NCBI RefSeq assembly: GCF_003932715.1
Contig: NZ_CP020700.1
Location: forward strand, 3,556,501-3,620,500
DNA: 64,000 nucleotides
Source of the DNA: Streptomyces tsukubensis
Lineage (GTDB): Bacteria; Actinomycetota; Actinomycetes; Streptomycetales; Streptomycetaceae
Direction of reading: 5' to 3'
In this document: positions 24,405 through 33,112 of the stretch, one piece after another
How positions within the stretch are numbered: the first letter of the stretch is position 1
Layout of the letters: each line of letters opens with the position of its first letter
The notes under the pieces: generated by a model
The model's database searches: none
What the model saw: the letters and a program-made list of their open reading frames with translations, nothing else
What the model was told of the DNA's origin: nothing
Program-made: the position numbers and the translations under genes

Positions 24405-26612
24405 TCAGTCCCGGCCGGTGTCCGTCAGCTGGGGCGGGAGGGGGCGTTCGTGCAGGACGTCCAGCCGGGAGACGGCCCGGGTGAGGACCACGTACAGCCG
24501 GTGCAGTCCCCGCTCCTCCGCCGCCGCGATCGCCGCGGGCTCGACGACGACCACATGGTCGTACTCCAGCCCTTTGACGGCCGTGGCGGGCAGGACGGAC
24601 AGCCGCTCCCCCGCCTCGGCCGCCAGCGGACCGAGGGCGGTCCGCAGCCGGTCGGTGTCCGGCCCGGCGGCGATGACCGCGACCGTTCCCTCCCGGGTCA
24701 GCGCGGACCGTACCGCCGCCACGGTCGCCGCCGCGAGGCCGGTCACCCGGCGGACGGTCAGCTCGCCGCCGTACCGCAGGGACCGGGCCGGCGGTACGTC
24801 GACACCGAGCGACGGCAGCAGTCCGTTCGCCAGGCGCACCACCGCGCGCGGCATCCGGAATCCGGTCGTCAGTACGGTGACGGGGGTGCCGGCCCGGCCC
24901 AGCAGGGCCAGTTGCCGGGGCCAGTCACGGGCGGCCCACGGTGTGGTCCCCTGTGCCAGGTCGCCCAGCACGGTCAGCGAACCGAACGCGGCGCGGCGGG
25001 CGATCGCCCGGCACTCCATCGGCGACAGGTCCTGGGCCTCGTCGACGACGATATGGCCGTAGCCCGGGGGCCGTTCGATCAGTCCGGACAGTTCGTCGAG
25101 GAGGACGAGGTCGGCCGCGGTCCACCGTACCGAGCGGTACGCCCGCGGGGACGAGCCGCGGGGCGGGCCCGGGCGCCGGATCGCGTCCCGCTCCCCGGGG
25201 TCGAGCGCGGGGTCCGCCGGGTCGGCCAGGAAGGCGGCGAGCGCCTCCTCCGGCGATACCTGCGGCCAGACGGCGTCCAGGAACGCGCCCACCGGACGCG
25301 AGCGTTCCGTCCGCCGTACCCAGCCGGCCCCGCGCGGCCCCGACCGGCGTTCCGCGGCGAGCTGCACCTCCCGGACCACCCGGCTGCGGACCCGTTCCCG
25401 CCCGGTCGCGTACGGCGGCTCCTCCTCCCGTACGCCCGCGACGATCCCGGCCAGCACCTCGGCGTCGAGCCGCCACCGGTAGGAGCCGTCCGGGACGGTG
25501 AGCGCGGTCCCGGCCGCGCCCGCCGCAGCCCCGGCGGGTACGGCCGCCACCCGGGAGTACAGCGCGCGCCGCAGGACGTCCGCCATCCGTGCGTCGTGCT
25601 TCACGGCCGCGGCCCGCGGGGTGTCCTCGGCCCCCACCGCGTGCCGGGCGATCTCGTCGACGAGGGTCGACTGGCGCACCCCGGTCTCGCCGAGCGACGG
25701 CAGCACCCGTTCGATGTACGAGAGGAAGGCCCGGTCGGGGCCGATGACCAGGAGTCCACCGCTCCGCAGCTTCCCGGGGTGGGTGTAGAGGAGGTACGCG
25801 GCCCGGTGCAGGCCCACGGCCGTCTTGCCGGTCCCGGGCGCGCCCTGGACGCAGAGGCTGTCGGCCGCGGCGGAGCGGACGAGGTCGTCCTGCTCGGGCC
25901 GGATGGTGGCGGTGATATCGCGCATCGGGCCGATGCGGGGGCGCTCCAGTTCGGCGGCGACGATCGCGCTCAGCGCCCCGCCGGAAGCGTCGGCGGGACC
26001 GGGACCGGGACCGGGCGCGTCGAGGTGCTCGTCCTCGAAGCCCGTCAGTTCGGCGGGGTCCCCGGTGCTGAAGGGTGCCCAGCCGTGGCGGCGGCGGATC
26101 CGGACGCCCCGCGGATCGCGCGGCCCCGCCTGGTAGAAGGTGCGGGCCAGCGGGGCACGCCAGTCGACGACCAGCGGGATCCCCGCCTCCGGGCCGGGGC
26201 CCGTGATCCGGCGCCGTCCCAGGTAGTAGCGGCGAGCCCGGTGGTCCCCGGCGTCCTCGCCGTCACCGAAGTCGAGCCGGCCGAAGAAGAGGGGGCCGCC
26301 GGGGTCGTCCGCGAGTTCGCGGGCCCGGCTGCGCAGCTCGTACCCGAGCACCTCGGCGTCCGCTCCCGAAGCGAAGGCGTGCTCTCCGACGGCGATCTGC
26401 TCGACGGCGCCCGCGGCCATCGCGGTCAGGGCGGCGCGGCAGCGGTCGTGGTGGGCCCGCTCACGGGCCAGCTCGGGATCGGGTCCGCCGACGGGTCCGC
26501 CGACGGGACCATCGGCGGGGCCATCGGCGGGACCATCGGCGGGACCATCGGCGGCAGCGGGCAGGGCAACAGCGGGCTCGGGCAGGGCAGCGGCGGGCTC
26601 GGGCAGGCTCAT
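24405..26612 (-). CDS. HelD-like superfamily 1 helicase/ATPase
   Basis: The 735-aa protein resembles actinobacterial HelD proteins, UvrD-like ATPases that bind RNA polymerase and release stalled complexes; one Streptomyces member (HelR) gives rifamycin tolerance. After a low-complexity repeat (about 21-44, ADGP units), the N-terminal arm has the HelD signature GRLDF and YLGRRRI...PLVVDWRAPLARTFY. Walker A is GAPGTGKT (257-264), and the DEAQD box is IVVDEAQDLSPME. The start is ATG 26612; ten codons upstream in frame look non-coding. Whether it protects against rifamycins is untested. I do not see the rifamycin-associated element I know upstream. Confidence 0.85.
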   Translation of the reverse strand: MSLPEPAAALPEPAVALPAAADGPADGPADGPADGPVGGPVGGPDPELARERAHHDRCRAALTAMAAGAVEQIAVGEHAFASGADAEVLGYELRSRARELADDPGGPLFFGRLDFGDGEDAGDHRARRYYLGRRRITGPGPEAGIPLVVDWRAPLARTFYQAGPRDPRGVRIRRRHGWAPFSTGDPAELTGFEDEHLDAPGPGPGPADASGGALSAIVAAELERPRIGPMRDITATIRPEQDDLVRSAAADSLCVQGAPGTGKTAVGLHRAAYLLYTHPGKLRSGGLLVIGPDRAFLSYIERVLPSLGETGVRQSTLVDEIARHAVGAEDTPRAAAVKHDARMADVLRRALYSRVAAVPAGAAAGAAGTALTVPDGSYRWRLDAEVLAGIVAGVREEEPPYATGRERVRSRVVREVQLAAERRSGPRGAGWVRRTERSRPVGAFLDAVWPQVSPEEALAAFLADPADPALDPGERDAIRRPGPPRGSSPRAYRSVRWTAADLVLLDELSGLIERPPGYGHIVVDEAQDLSPMECRAIARRAAFGSLTVLGDLAQGTTPWAARDWPRQLALLGRAGTPVTVLTTGFRMPRAVVRLANGLLPSLGVDVPPARSLRYGGELTVRRVTGLAAATVAAVRSALTREGTVAVIAAGPDTDRLRTALGPLAAEAGERLSVLPATAVKGLEYDHVVVVEPAAIAAAEERGLHRLYVVLTRAVSRLDVLHERPLPPQLTDTGRD

Positions 26613-26629
26613 TCCCCGGAGCGTAATGC

Positions 26630-26655
26630 AACTCGGTCTCATTTTTAACCGAGTT
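26630..26655. promoter_or_regulatory. Inverted repeat upstream of the HelD-like gene
   Basis: AACTCGGT (26630-26637) and ACCGAGTT (26648-26655) flank an AT-rich ten-base centre, 18 bases before the helicase start on the minus strand. It may be an operator or a leader hairpin. It also lies upstream of the divergent cupin gene. Confidence 0.4.
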
Positions 26656-26779
26656 ACGATTTACCGCGGTCGCAACCGGAATCGTGGCACCCGGAACGGC
26701 GGTTGCCGGCGAACCGGTCCAGAAGATCCGCGCCCGACCGGTCCAGTCGCCCTACCGGTCGCGGTCTAGCGTTCCGGCC

Positions 26780-27178
26780 ATGCCCGAACTCAACCATCTG
26801 ATGCATGTCACACCGCCGTTCGTCCCCGACGGTGCCGAGGCCATGACCATGACCGTCGAGCTCCCGCCGGGCGATCCCGGCACACCGCCGCACCGGCACT
26901 CCGGCCCGGTCTTCGGCTACCTCCTCGAAGGAGAGCTGGTGTTCGAACTCGAAGGGGAACCGGAGCGCATCGTCCGCGCGGGCGAGGCGTTCTGGGAACC
27001 CGGCGGCGACGTCATCCACTACCAGGCGGGCAACAACCTCGCGGACGGGTGGACGCGTTTCGTCGTCGTCATGCTCGGCGTCCCGGGCGAGCCCATGCTG
27101 ACACTCGTCGACCGGGCGGAACTCGACGACCGGCGGCACCTGCGGGCGCCGCGTCCCGCGACCGGCGGGAAGGCGTGA
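26780..27178 (+). CDS. Cupin-domain protein
   Basis: The 132-aa protein has the single cupin barrel motifs: PPHRHSGPVFGYLLEGELVF (motif 1, with the His-x-His metal ligands and downstream Glu) and AGEAFWEPGGDVIHYQAGNN (motif 2, His). The substrate is unknown. The start is ATG 26780; a longer frame upstream has no RBS. It is separated by two bases from the following NAD-dependent epimerase gene, so the two form an operon. A role in sugar or small-molecule modification is inference. Confidence 0.83.
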   Translation: MPELNHLMHVTPPFVPDGAEAMTMTVELPPGDPGTPPHRHSGPVFGYLLEGELVFELEGEPERIVRAGEAFWEPGGDVIHYQAGNNLADGWTRFVVVMLGVPGEPMLTLVDRAELDDRRHLRAPRPATGGKA

Positions 27179-27180
27179 CC

Positions 27181-28035
27181 GTGCACGTGTTCCTTGCCGG
27201 TGCGACCGGCACCATCGGACGTCAGGTACTGCCCCTGCTGGCCGCCGACGGCCACCGGGTCACCGCGCTGACCCGCAGTGAGTCCGGTGCCGCCGCCGTC
27301 CTCGCCGCGGGCGGCACCCCCGTGACCGGAGACGTCTACGACGCCGCCCGCCTCGCACACCTCGTCCGCGCCGCGTCCCCGGACGCGGTGATGCACCAGC
27401 TCACCGACCTCGGCCGCGGCAACCTCGCGGACAACGCCCGGATCCGCACCGCCGGCACGCGCAACCTGGTGGACGCCGCCCTCGCCGCCGGTGTGCGGCG
27501 CATCGTCGCGCAGAGCATCTCGTGGGTGTACGAGGGGGGACCGGACCCCGCAGGCGAAGAGACCCCGCTCGACACCACGGCCCCGGAGCCGCGCAGGACC
27601 ACGGTCGCCGGCGTCGCCGCCCTGGAAGGTGCGGTACGCGAACTCCCCGAGTGGGTCGTGCTGCGGTACGGGCTGCTCTACGGCCCCGGGACCTGGTACA
27701 CCCGCGACGGGTCGGCCGCCGACCGGGCCCGCGCCGGGGAACTCGCCGCCGACGACGAGGTCGCGAGCTTCGTGCACGTCGCGGACGCCGCGCGGGCCGC
27801 TGCGCTCGCGCTGTCGTGGCCGTCCGGTGCGACGGTCAACATCGTCGACGACGAACCCGCCCCGGCACGCGCGTGGGTTCCGGTGTTCTGCGAGGCAGTC
27901 GGTGCGCCGCCGCCCGCCGCACTGCCCGCGGGCGGCCGGAACGGATGGGCGCGCGGCGCCGACAACAGCCGCGCCCGCCGGGACCTCGGGTGGCGGCCGG
28001 AGTTCGCGTCGTGGCGGACGGGTTTCCTCGCCTGA
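27181..28035 (+). CDS. NAD(P)-dependent epimerase/dehydratase
   Basis: The 284-aa protein is an extended short-chain dehydrogenase. GATGTIG (7-13) is the nucleotide-binding turn. VYDAARLAHLV, then SISWVYEGG in the catalytic region, and LRYGLLYGPGTWY towards the substrate domain follow the atypical epimerase pattern. The canonical Y-x3-K is not obvious: YEGG follows the Ser-containing strand without the Lys, so catalysis may be altered. The start is GTG 27181, right behind the cupin gene. Confidence 0.83.
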   Translation: MHVFLAGATGTIGRQVLPLLAADGHRVTALTRSESGAAAVLAAGGTPVTGDVYDAARLAHLVRAASPDAVMHQLTDLGRGNLADNARIRTAGTRNLVDAALAAGVRRIVAQSISWVYEGGPDPAGEETPLDTTAPEPRRTTVAGVAALEGAVRELPEWVVLRYGLLYGPGTWYTRDGSAADRARAGELAADDEVASFVHVADAARAAALALSWPSGATVNIVDDEPAPARAWVPVFCEAVGAPPPAALPAGGRNGWARGADNSRARRDLGWRPEFASWRTGFLA

Positions 28036-28078
28036 AAGAGCGTCTCATCCCCGACCCGGACCGAGTCCGTCCGTCCCG

Positions 28079-29014
28079 CTACGCGGCGGACGGCGACCGG
28101 GCGTCGTCGGCGAGCCTGATGAGCGCCAGCGCGGAGCTGTACTTCTCGGCGGAGTAACCCAAGGGCCGGTCACCCGTCCTCTCGGTCTCCTCGTACAGCT
28201 CCCGCTGCGTCTCTGCGTAGGACCGGAGGACGGACCGGGCCCGGCCCGTCGTCACGTCCAGCGCGGCCGCCACCTCGTTCCAGGTGGCACCCCACCTCAT
28301 AGCGTCGTGCACGAACCAGGAGCGGTCCCGGAAGAGCATGCGGTGCATGCTCTCACCCAGGGCGAGGACCGCGAGCGCGTCGTCCGCGGTGGCGGTCTCC
28401 CCGGGGTGGCAGCCGGAGGGCAGGTGCCGGTCCACCAGGCGGTGGTGGTGCGCGAAGTACTTCTCGGCCAGCCACGGCAGCAGGACCCCGTACCCCACGT
28501 CGTCCGGCCTGCGGATCACCCGGGCCCGCCACTCCTCGTGCGAGCGGGGCGAGTCGACGGGAGGGGCGGCGGAGGGCCGCGACCGCGCCGGTTCCGAGGG
28601 GGTACGTGTCCCACCGGTCCGCGCGCCGGGCGCGGCCGTGTCCGGCGCCGGGACGCCATCACGGGAAGCCCTCCGCGCGGCGGACCGGGCCAGAAGGGCC
28701 ACCACGGCCAGTGCCCCCAGGTGCGCCCCGGCTCCCGCGAGCAGGAACCACCAGGGTGACCCGCCCCGGTCCGCCGCGTCGAGGCCGAGCCCCACGGACG
28801 CCACCAACGCCACGACCAGGCCGATCCACGGCAGCAGGACCATCGCCACCGCCCACGTCCTGACCGGCTGTTCGACGTTGACGCACACCCAGAGCGCGAT
28901 CAGGTTGACCAGGAACCCGCACCCCGCGAGGACGGCTACCACGCCCAGGTAGAGCATCGGCCACTCCTCCGACGCGCAGGAACCGCCGCTCGCGTGCTGC
29001 ATGAGTGCGTTCAT
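28079..29014 (-). CDS. Membrane protein with C-terminal HTH-like domain
   Basis: The 311-aa protein has three membrane segments in its first 110 residues (about 21-43, 53-75, 88-108), a Pro/Arg/Thr-rich linker (about 112-155), and a helical cytoplasmic domain. That domain contains WGATWNEVAAALDVTTGRAR, which resembles a helix-turn-helix. ATG 29014 is the longest start; ATG 28957 (MLYLGVVAV) would remove 19 residues and leave all membrane segments. I recognise no named family. It could be a membrane-tethered regulator, but this is inference. Confidence 0.65.
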   Translation of the reverse strand: MNALMQHASGGSCASEEWPMLYLGVVAVLAGCGFLVNLIALWVCVNVEQPVRTWAVAMVLLPWIGLVVALVASVGLGLDAADRGGSPWWFLLAGAGAHLGALAVVALLARSAARRASRDGVPAPDTAAPGARTGGTRTPSEPARSRPSAAPPVDSPRSHEEWRARVIRRPDDVGYGVLLPWLAEKYFAHHHRLVDRHLPSGCHPGETATADDALAVLALGESMHRMLFRDRSWFVHDAMRWGATWNEVAAALDVTTGRARSVLRSYAETQRELYEETERTGDRPLGYSAEKYSSALALIRLADDARSPSAA

Positions 29015-29300
29015 GGGCTCCCCGCCGTCCGGTCCGCTCGACCACCACCCCCGACGGTACGAGGAGTTCGGCGCCCCGCCCTGAGCACTCGCACTCAGCC
29101 GGACCCGGCCCGCTACTCAACCGGCCCGCCCGCGCGCACCAGGACGGTCAGCGGTGGTACCAAGCAGAGTGCTCCTCGTTCCACCGCTCCACGGCCCGGG
29201 CCCGCTCCACCTCGGCGTCCGGACACTCGATGCGCGTTCCGTCCCCGATGCGGACGTCGGCGTGCGACGAAGCAGCGTGGTGGGCCGCGGCCGGTCCGGC
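29015..29300. other. Spacer with a short decayed coding fragment
   Basis: No intact gene. On the minus strand, in frame directly after the stop of the MocR-type gene, about 48 codons read like a protein tail (GDGTRIECPDAEVERARAVE, then RWNEEHSAWYHR and a stop near 29157). No start codon is present in that stretch. It may be the relic of a small gene or chance. Confidence 0.3.
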
Positions 29301-30731
29301 TCAGGGCGCCGTCGTGGCGAGGAGTTCGGTGAGGGTGTCGAGGGCGCCGCGCCAGGCGTGCGGGGGCGGTGTGGCATAGCCGAGGACCAGTGCGGCCGGG
29401 CGGTCGTCGGAGGTTTCGTACCAGTATCCGGCGGTATGGAGGCCGCCCAGGATCAGTCCGGCGTACCGGCCCACGGCGACCGCCCGTCGTTCGGCTTCGG
29501 CGGACTCGACCGGGACGAGGGCGTGCAGTCCCGCCTCCACCCCGGCCGGCGGGACGGGAAGGCGTGCCGCGAGTTCGCTGCGGCGGCGCCGGTAGGCCGG
29601 CCGGGCCTGTCGGATGTGCCGGTCGTAGTCACCGCGTTCCAGGAGGTCGGCGAAGGCGAGCTGGTCGACGGCCGGGGGTTCCGCGCCGAGGTCGCGGACC
29701 GCGCGGAGCACCGGATCGCGCAGGGCGGCGGGCACGGCCAGCCAGCCCAGGCGCATGCCCGGGGCGAGGGCCTTGCTGGCGCTTCCCGCGAAGACGACGT
29801 GATCGGGGGCGTGCGCCTGCAGGGCGCCGACGGGCCGCCGGTCGTAGCGGAACTCGCCGTCGTAGTCGTCCTCGATGAGGTAGACGCCGCGGCGGCGGGC
29901 CAGGTCGAGGAAAGCGGCGCGTCGACGGGGCGCCAGGACCACACCGTACGGGTGCTGGTGCGCGGGAGTGAGGAGTGCGGCCCCCGCATCGTCGGGGAGG
30001 TCCGCCGGATCGGCGCCCGCAGGGTCGACGCGCAGAGGCGCGAGGGCCAGGCCGGCGGCCCGCAGCAGGTCCCGGTGCCGGACGAGCCCGGGATCCTCGG
30101 TGGCGACGCGGCGGACCCCCGTACTGTGCAAGGCGCGTCCGAGGACGGCCAGGGCGTGGGAGAACCCGGAGGTGACGACGATCGCGTCGGCGTCGGCGCG
30201 TACGCCGCGGGTGCGGGCCGTGTACGCGGCGACGGCCGCCCGCAGTCTCGGCTGTCCGGCGGGGTCGCCGTAGTCCCAGGCGTGGTCCGGGGCGGCAGTG
30301 AGCGCGCGGCGGAGCGCCGAGGCCCACATCGTTCTCGGGAAGGAGCTGAGATCGGGCCGGCCGGGCCGCAGGTCGATGGTCGGGCGCGGTGACACCGGGT
30401 GGGCGGGCACGGCCTCCGCCGCGGCACCGGCACCTGCGGCGGGGCGGTTCGGGGGCGGCGGCCCCACCGGGGTGTCCGCGACCCAGGTACCGGCTCCGAC
30501 CATGCCGGTCAGCCAGCCTTCGGCGATGAGCAGGCCGTAGGCCTCGACGACGGTACCGCGGGACAGTCCGAGGTCCTTCGCGAGGCTGCGGGTGCCGGGG
30601 AGCCGGGTGCGGGGGGCCAGCCGCCGGGAGCGGACCGCTTCGCGGAGTGCCTGGGCGAGGGCCCGGCCCACCCCTGGTCCGCGGGTCACGTCGAGGTGCA
30701 GGTCCAGCCCGGTTCCACGTGCTTCGGCCAC
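29301..30731 (-). CDS. MocR/PdxR-type GntR regulator with aminotransferase domain
   Basis: The 476-aa protein fuses a GntR winged helix (about 15-80: TRLPGTRSLAKDLGLSRGTV) to a fold-type I aminotransferase domain (about 110-476) that binds PLP. The PLP-binding Lys is in FAGSASKALAPGMRLGW, and the preceding DDYDGEFRYDRRP is the usual Asp/Tyr region. Members such as PdxR activate vitamin B6 synthesis, while others control unrelated pathways. No pdx gene is adjacent here, so the target is unknown. Confidence 0.9.
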   Translation of the reverse strand: MAEARGTGLDLHLDVTRGPGVGRALAQALREAVRSRRLAPRTRLPGTRSLAKDLGLSRGTVVEAYGLLIAEGWLTGMVGAGTWVADTPVGPPPPNRPAAGAGAAAEAVPAHPVSPRPTIDLRPGRPDLSSFPRTMWASALRRALTAAPDHAWDYGDPAGQPRLRAAVAAYTARTRGVRADADAIVVTSGFSHALAVLGRALHSTGVRRVATEDPGLVRHRDLLRAAGLALAPLRVDPAGADPADLPDDAGAALLTPAHQHPYGVVLAPRRRAAFLDLARRRGVYLIEDDYDGEFRYDRRPVGALQAHAPDHVVFAGSASKALAPGMRLGWLAVPAALRDPVLRAVRDLGAEPPAVDQLAFADLLERGDYDRHIRQARPAYRRRRSELAARLPVPPAGVEAGLHALVPVESAEAERRAVAVGRYAGLILGGLHTAGYWYETSDDRPAALVLGYATPPPHAWRGALDTLTELLATTAP

Positions 30732-30854
30732 GTCCCGACCCTAAACGGAGCCGGTCGGGGCACCGGTCGGGCCCTGCGGTACGGCGAGGACCGCCACCGC
30801 CGGAGTACGTATCCGGACACTCCCTTCAGAGATCCGCCCCGGGCCCGGGGCGCC

Positions 30855-31604
30855 CTACAGCCCGTCCGGACCGTCCAGCCCGTTCAACCCGTTCAACCCG
30901 TCCAGCCCGTCCAGCCCGTCCAGCCCGTTCCGCAGCAGCGCGAACGCCGCGTCCACCGCCGCCCGTGCCCCCGGCCGTACCGCGTCCGCGCTCTCCCCGG
31001 CGGCGATCCGCCGCCCGTTCTCCTCCGCCAGCACCCGCAGCACCGCCACGATCTGCGCGGCGGCCGGGCGCGCCGCCGGGCCGCCGCCCAACGCCTCGGC
31101 CAGCGCCGCCTCCGAGCGCCGCTGGTACGCGTACATCCCGGCGACCAGGCACGGCGTCCCGTACAGCAGCTTCAGAAAGGCGGGCACCTCCGGCGCGTCG
31201 CTGATCCCGGTGACCGGGTCGGACCGGTCGAGGCCCTGGTGCACATGGCGGCGCAGCGCCTCCAGCGGCGGCTCCCCGGCCCGGCGAGCGGCGGCCACGA
31301 CCCGCGCGGGCTCGTCCTCGTGGTCGGCGAACCGGTACAGGACCAGGTCCTCCTTGGCCGGGAAGTACCGGAACAGGGTCGGCTTGGAGACCCCGGCGGC
31401 CGCGGCGATCTCGGTGACCGGGACGGCGTCGAAGCCGCGCTCGACGAAGAGCGCGATCGCGGTGTCGGACAGGGCACGGCGGGTGCGCTCCTTCTTCCGC
31501 TCCCGCAGCCCGGAGGCGTCGCCACCGCTCCCCCGCGCCCCGGAGGCGTCACCGCCACCTCCCGGCAGGCCCGCCGGGGCCGTACCCCTGCTCCCGGTGC
31601 TCAT
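30855..31604 (-). CDS. TetR-family regulator with C-terminal GLD repeats
   Basis: The 249-aa protein has an N-terminal TetR helix-turn-helix (about 45-90: VTEIAAAAGVSKPTLFRYFP) after a Gly/Ser-rich leader of 35 residues, and a helical ligand-binding domain. The last 24 residues are a perfect-looking repeat of GLD and GLN triplets made from 9-base units (30858-30927), unlike anything in ordinary TetR proteins. The start is ATG 31604; an upstream in-frame start adds an Arg-rich extension. It is transcribed away from the MocR-type gene and towards its 3' neighbour region. Confidence 0.85.
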   Translation of the reverse strand: MSTGSRGTAPAGLPGGGGDASGARGSGGDASGLRERKKERTRRALSDTAIALFVERGFDAVPVTEIAAAAGVSKPTLFRYFPAKEDLVLYRFADHEDEPARVVAAARRAGEPPLEALRRHVHQGLDRSDPVTGISDAPEVPAFLKLLYGTPCLVAGMYAYQRRSEAALAEALGGGPAARPAAAQIVAVLRVLAEENGRRIAAGESADAVRPGARAAVDAAFALLRNGLDGLDGLDGLNGLNGLDGPDGL

Positions 31605-31780
31605 CCGCCCGTCCTCCCGCCTCCGCCACCACCGCACCGCGCCGCGCCCGTCGCGCGCCACCGCCGCCGCCGGAGCAGAAAACGGCCCCCGGGCGGCGGA
31701 CCATCTTAGGTCGCCTCACCCCGGGGGCCGGGCATTCCCCACGGACCGGCACCGACCGGCACCGGACACCCGCACCGGCC

Positions 31781-33088
31781 TCAGAAGATGTCGGGGCACC
31801 ACGGCCTGCGGGCCGTGCGGAACAGGCGCTCCGCCGTCGCCGCCGCGCCCGGACGCTCCTCGCGCACCGCACCCAGGGCCGCCAGCCGCAGCGGCGACGC
31901 GTCGCCGAGATAGCAGGCGCCCAGCTCCCGGACGTCCAGCGACAGCTCGGCCGGGGCGTCCGTCGGGACACAGCGCGCGCCCTGCGGCCCGGCCTCCAGC
32001 AGGAACCGGCCACCGGCCAGGCCGAGAGCGTCCGTGACGTCGAGGACCAGCGCGCCCTCGCCCTCGTACCCCCGCGCCTCCAGCGCCCGGACGGTGTCCA
32101 GGATCCGTACCCACAGCATGTCCACGTCCACGTGGATCCGGGCGGCGCGCGGGTCCGGGAACAGGTCGGGCAGCAGGCTGTCGGGGGCGCGCTCACCGCT
32201 GCGGACCCGGGACGTCCAGTCCAGCGAACAGACGTACTCCCACAGGGCGCGCTCGGCCGCCGGGGAGACGGTGAAGAGGTGCTGGACCGTGACCGTGCCC
32301 CCGGGCTGCTTGCTGTCGTCCCACTTGCGGTCGGTGGCGTACGCGACCAGCCCCTCCAGCTCGCCGGACGCCGTCCGGTAGGCGGCCCAGAAGGGCTCCT
32401 TCCACTCCCGGCTGGGAACGGTGATCCGGCCCGTCTCCAGATCCCACCAGCGGTCGTCGCGCGAGACCGCGCCCGGCTGCCCGGCGAAGAAGCGGGCGTG
32501 CAGCTCGGGGCCGATCTTGCGGATCTCGTCGAGCGGGACCATTTCCACCCGGCCGCCGTCGCGCGGCCCGGACGGCCGTCCGCCGAGGCCGGTACGGGTC
32601 AGGTCGACGGACCAGACCGCGGAACGGGTCGCGGGGCCGAAGCCGAACCGGCCGTAGATCGGGTACTCGGCGGATATCAGCGTCGACAGCGCATAGCCCC
32701 GCTCCTTCGCCGCCGCCAGGTCCGCGGTCATGAGCCGGCTGAGCAGCCCCCGGCGGCGGTGGGTGGCGGAGACGGTGACGTTGGTGACCGCGCTCGACGC
32801 CAGCACACCGCCGCCGGGCAGCGAGAGCTGCTGGTCGAAGGTGCGGTACGTGGCCACGCAGGTGTCGCCGTCATAGGCGCCCAGCGCGCGCTCCGGGTCG
32901 ATACCGCCGCGGCGGCCCTCCAGCTCCGCATCGGACACGGACGGAGCCTGCATGAAGCCGACGCCCACCGCCCGCAGCCAGTCCGGGATCCCGGCCTCGG
33001 TGAGGGGCCGGATCTCGATATCGGAACGGGAGGGGGCGGGCGGACGGGCGGTTCCGGAGGCGGCGGGGGCGGCGTGGTCGAGGGTCAT
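31781..33088 (-). CDS. Eis-like GNAT N-acetyltransferase
   Basis: The 435-aa protein matches the Eis family: an N-terminal GNAT domain with acetyl-CoA loop THRRRGLLSRLM, a second degenerate GNAT domain (residues about 180-310, AYRTASGELEGLVAYATD), and a C-terminal sterol-carrier-like domain. Eis enzymes multi-acetylate aminoglycosides and use the C-terminal carboxylate as a catalytic base. Here the chain ends in CPDIF, with the expected terminal Phe. Natural substrate in Streptomyces is unknown. It is followed upstream by the asparaginase-type gene on the same strand, 24 bases away. Confidence 0.88.
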   Translation of the reverse strand: MTLDHAAPAASGTARPPAPSRSDIEIRPLTEAGIPDWLRAVGVGFMQAPSVSDAELEGRRGGIDPERALGAYDGDTCVATYRTFDQQLSLPGGGVLASSAVTNVTVSATHRRRGLLSRLMTADLAAAKERGYALSTLISAEYPIYGRFGFGPATRSAVWSVDLTRTGLGGRPSGPRDGGRVEMVPLDEIRKIGPELHARFFAGQPGAVSRDDRWWDLETGRITVPSREWKEPFWAAYRTASGELEGLVAYATDRKWDDSKQPGGTVTVQHLFTVSPAAERALWEYVCSLDWTSRVRSGERAPDSLLPDLFPDPRAARIHVDVDMLWVRILDTVRALEARGYEGEGALVLDVTDALGLAGGRFLLEAGPQGARCVPTDAPAELSLDVRELGACYLGDASPLRLAALGAVREERPGAAATAERLFRTARRPWCPDIF

Positions 33089-33112
33089 ACCACCACGCTA
33101 GGCAGACCCCTC

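Noticed and set aside
26613..26779. Rifamycin-associated element before the HelD-like gene
   Set aside because: The expected GC-rich 19-base palindrome is absent; only an unrelated inverted repeat is present.
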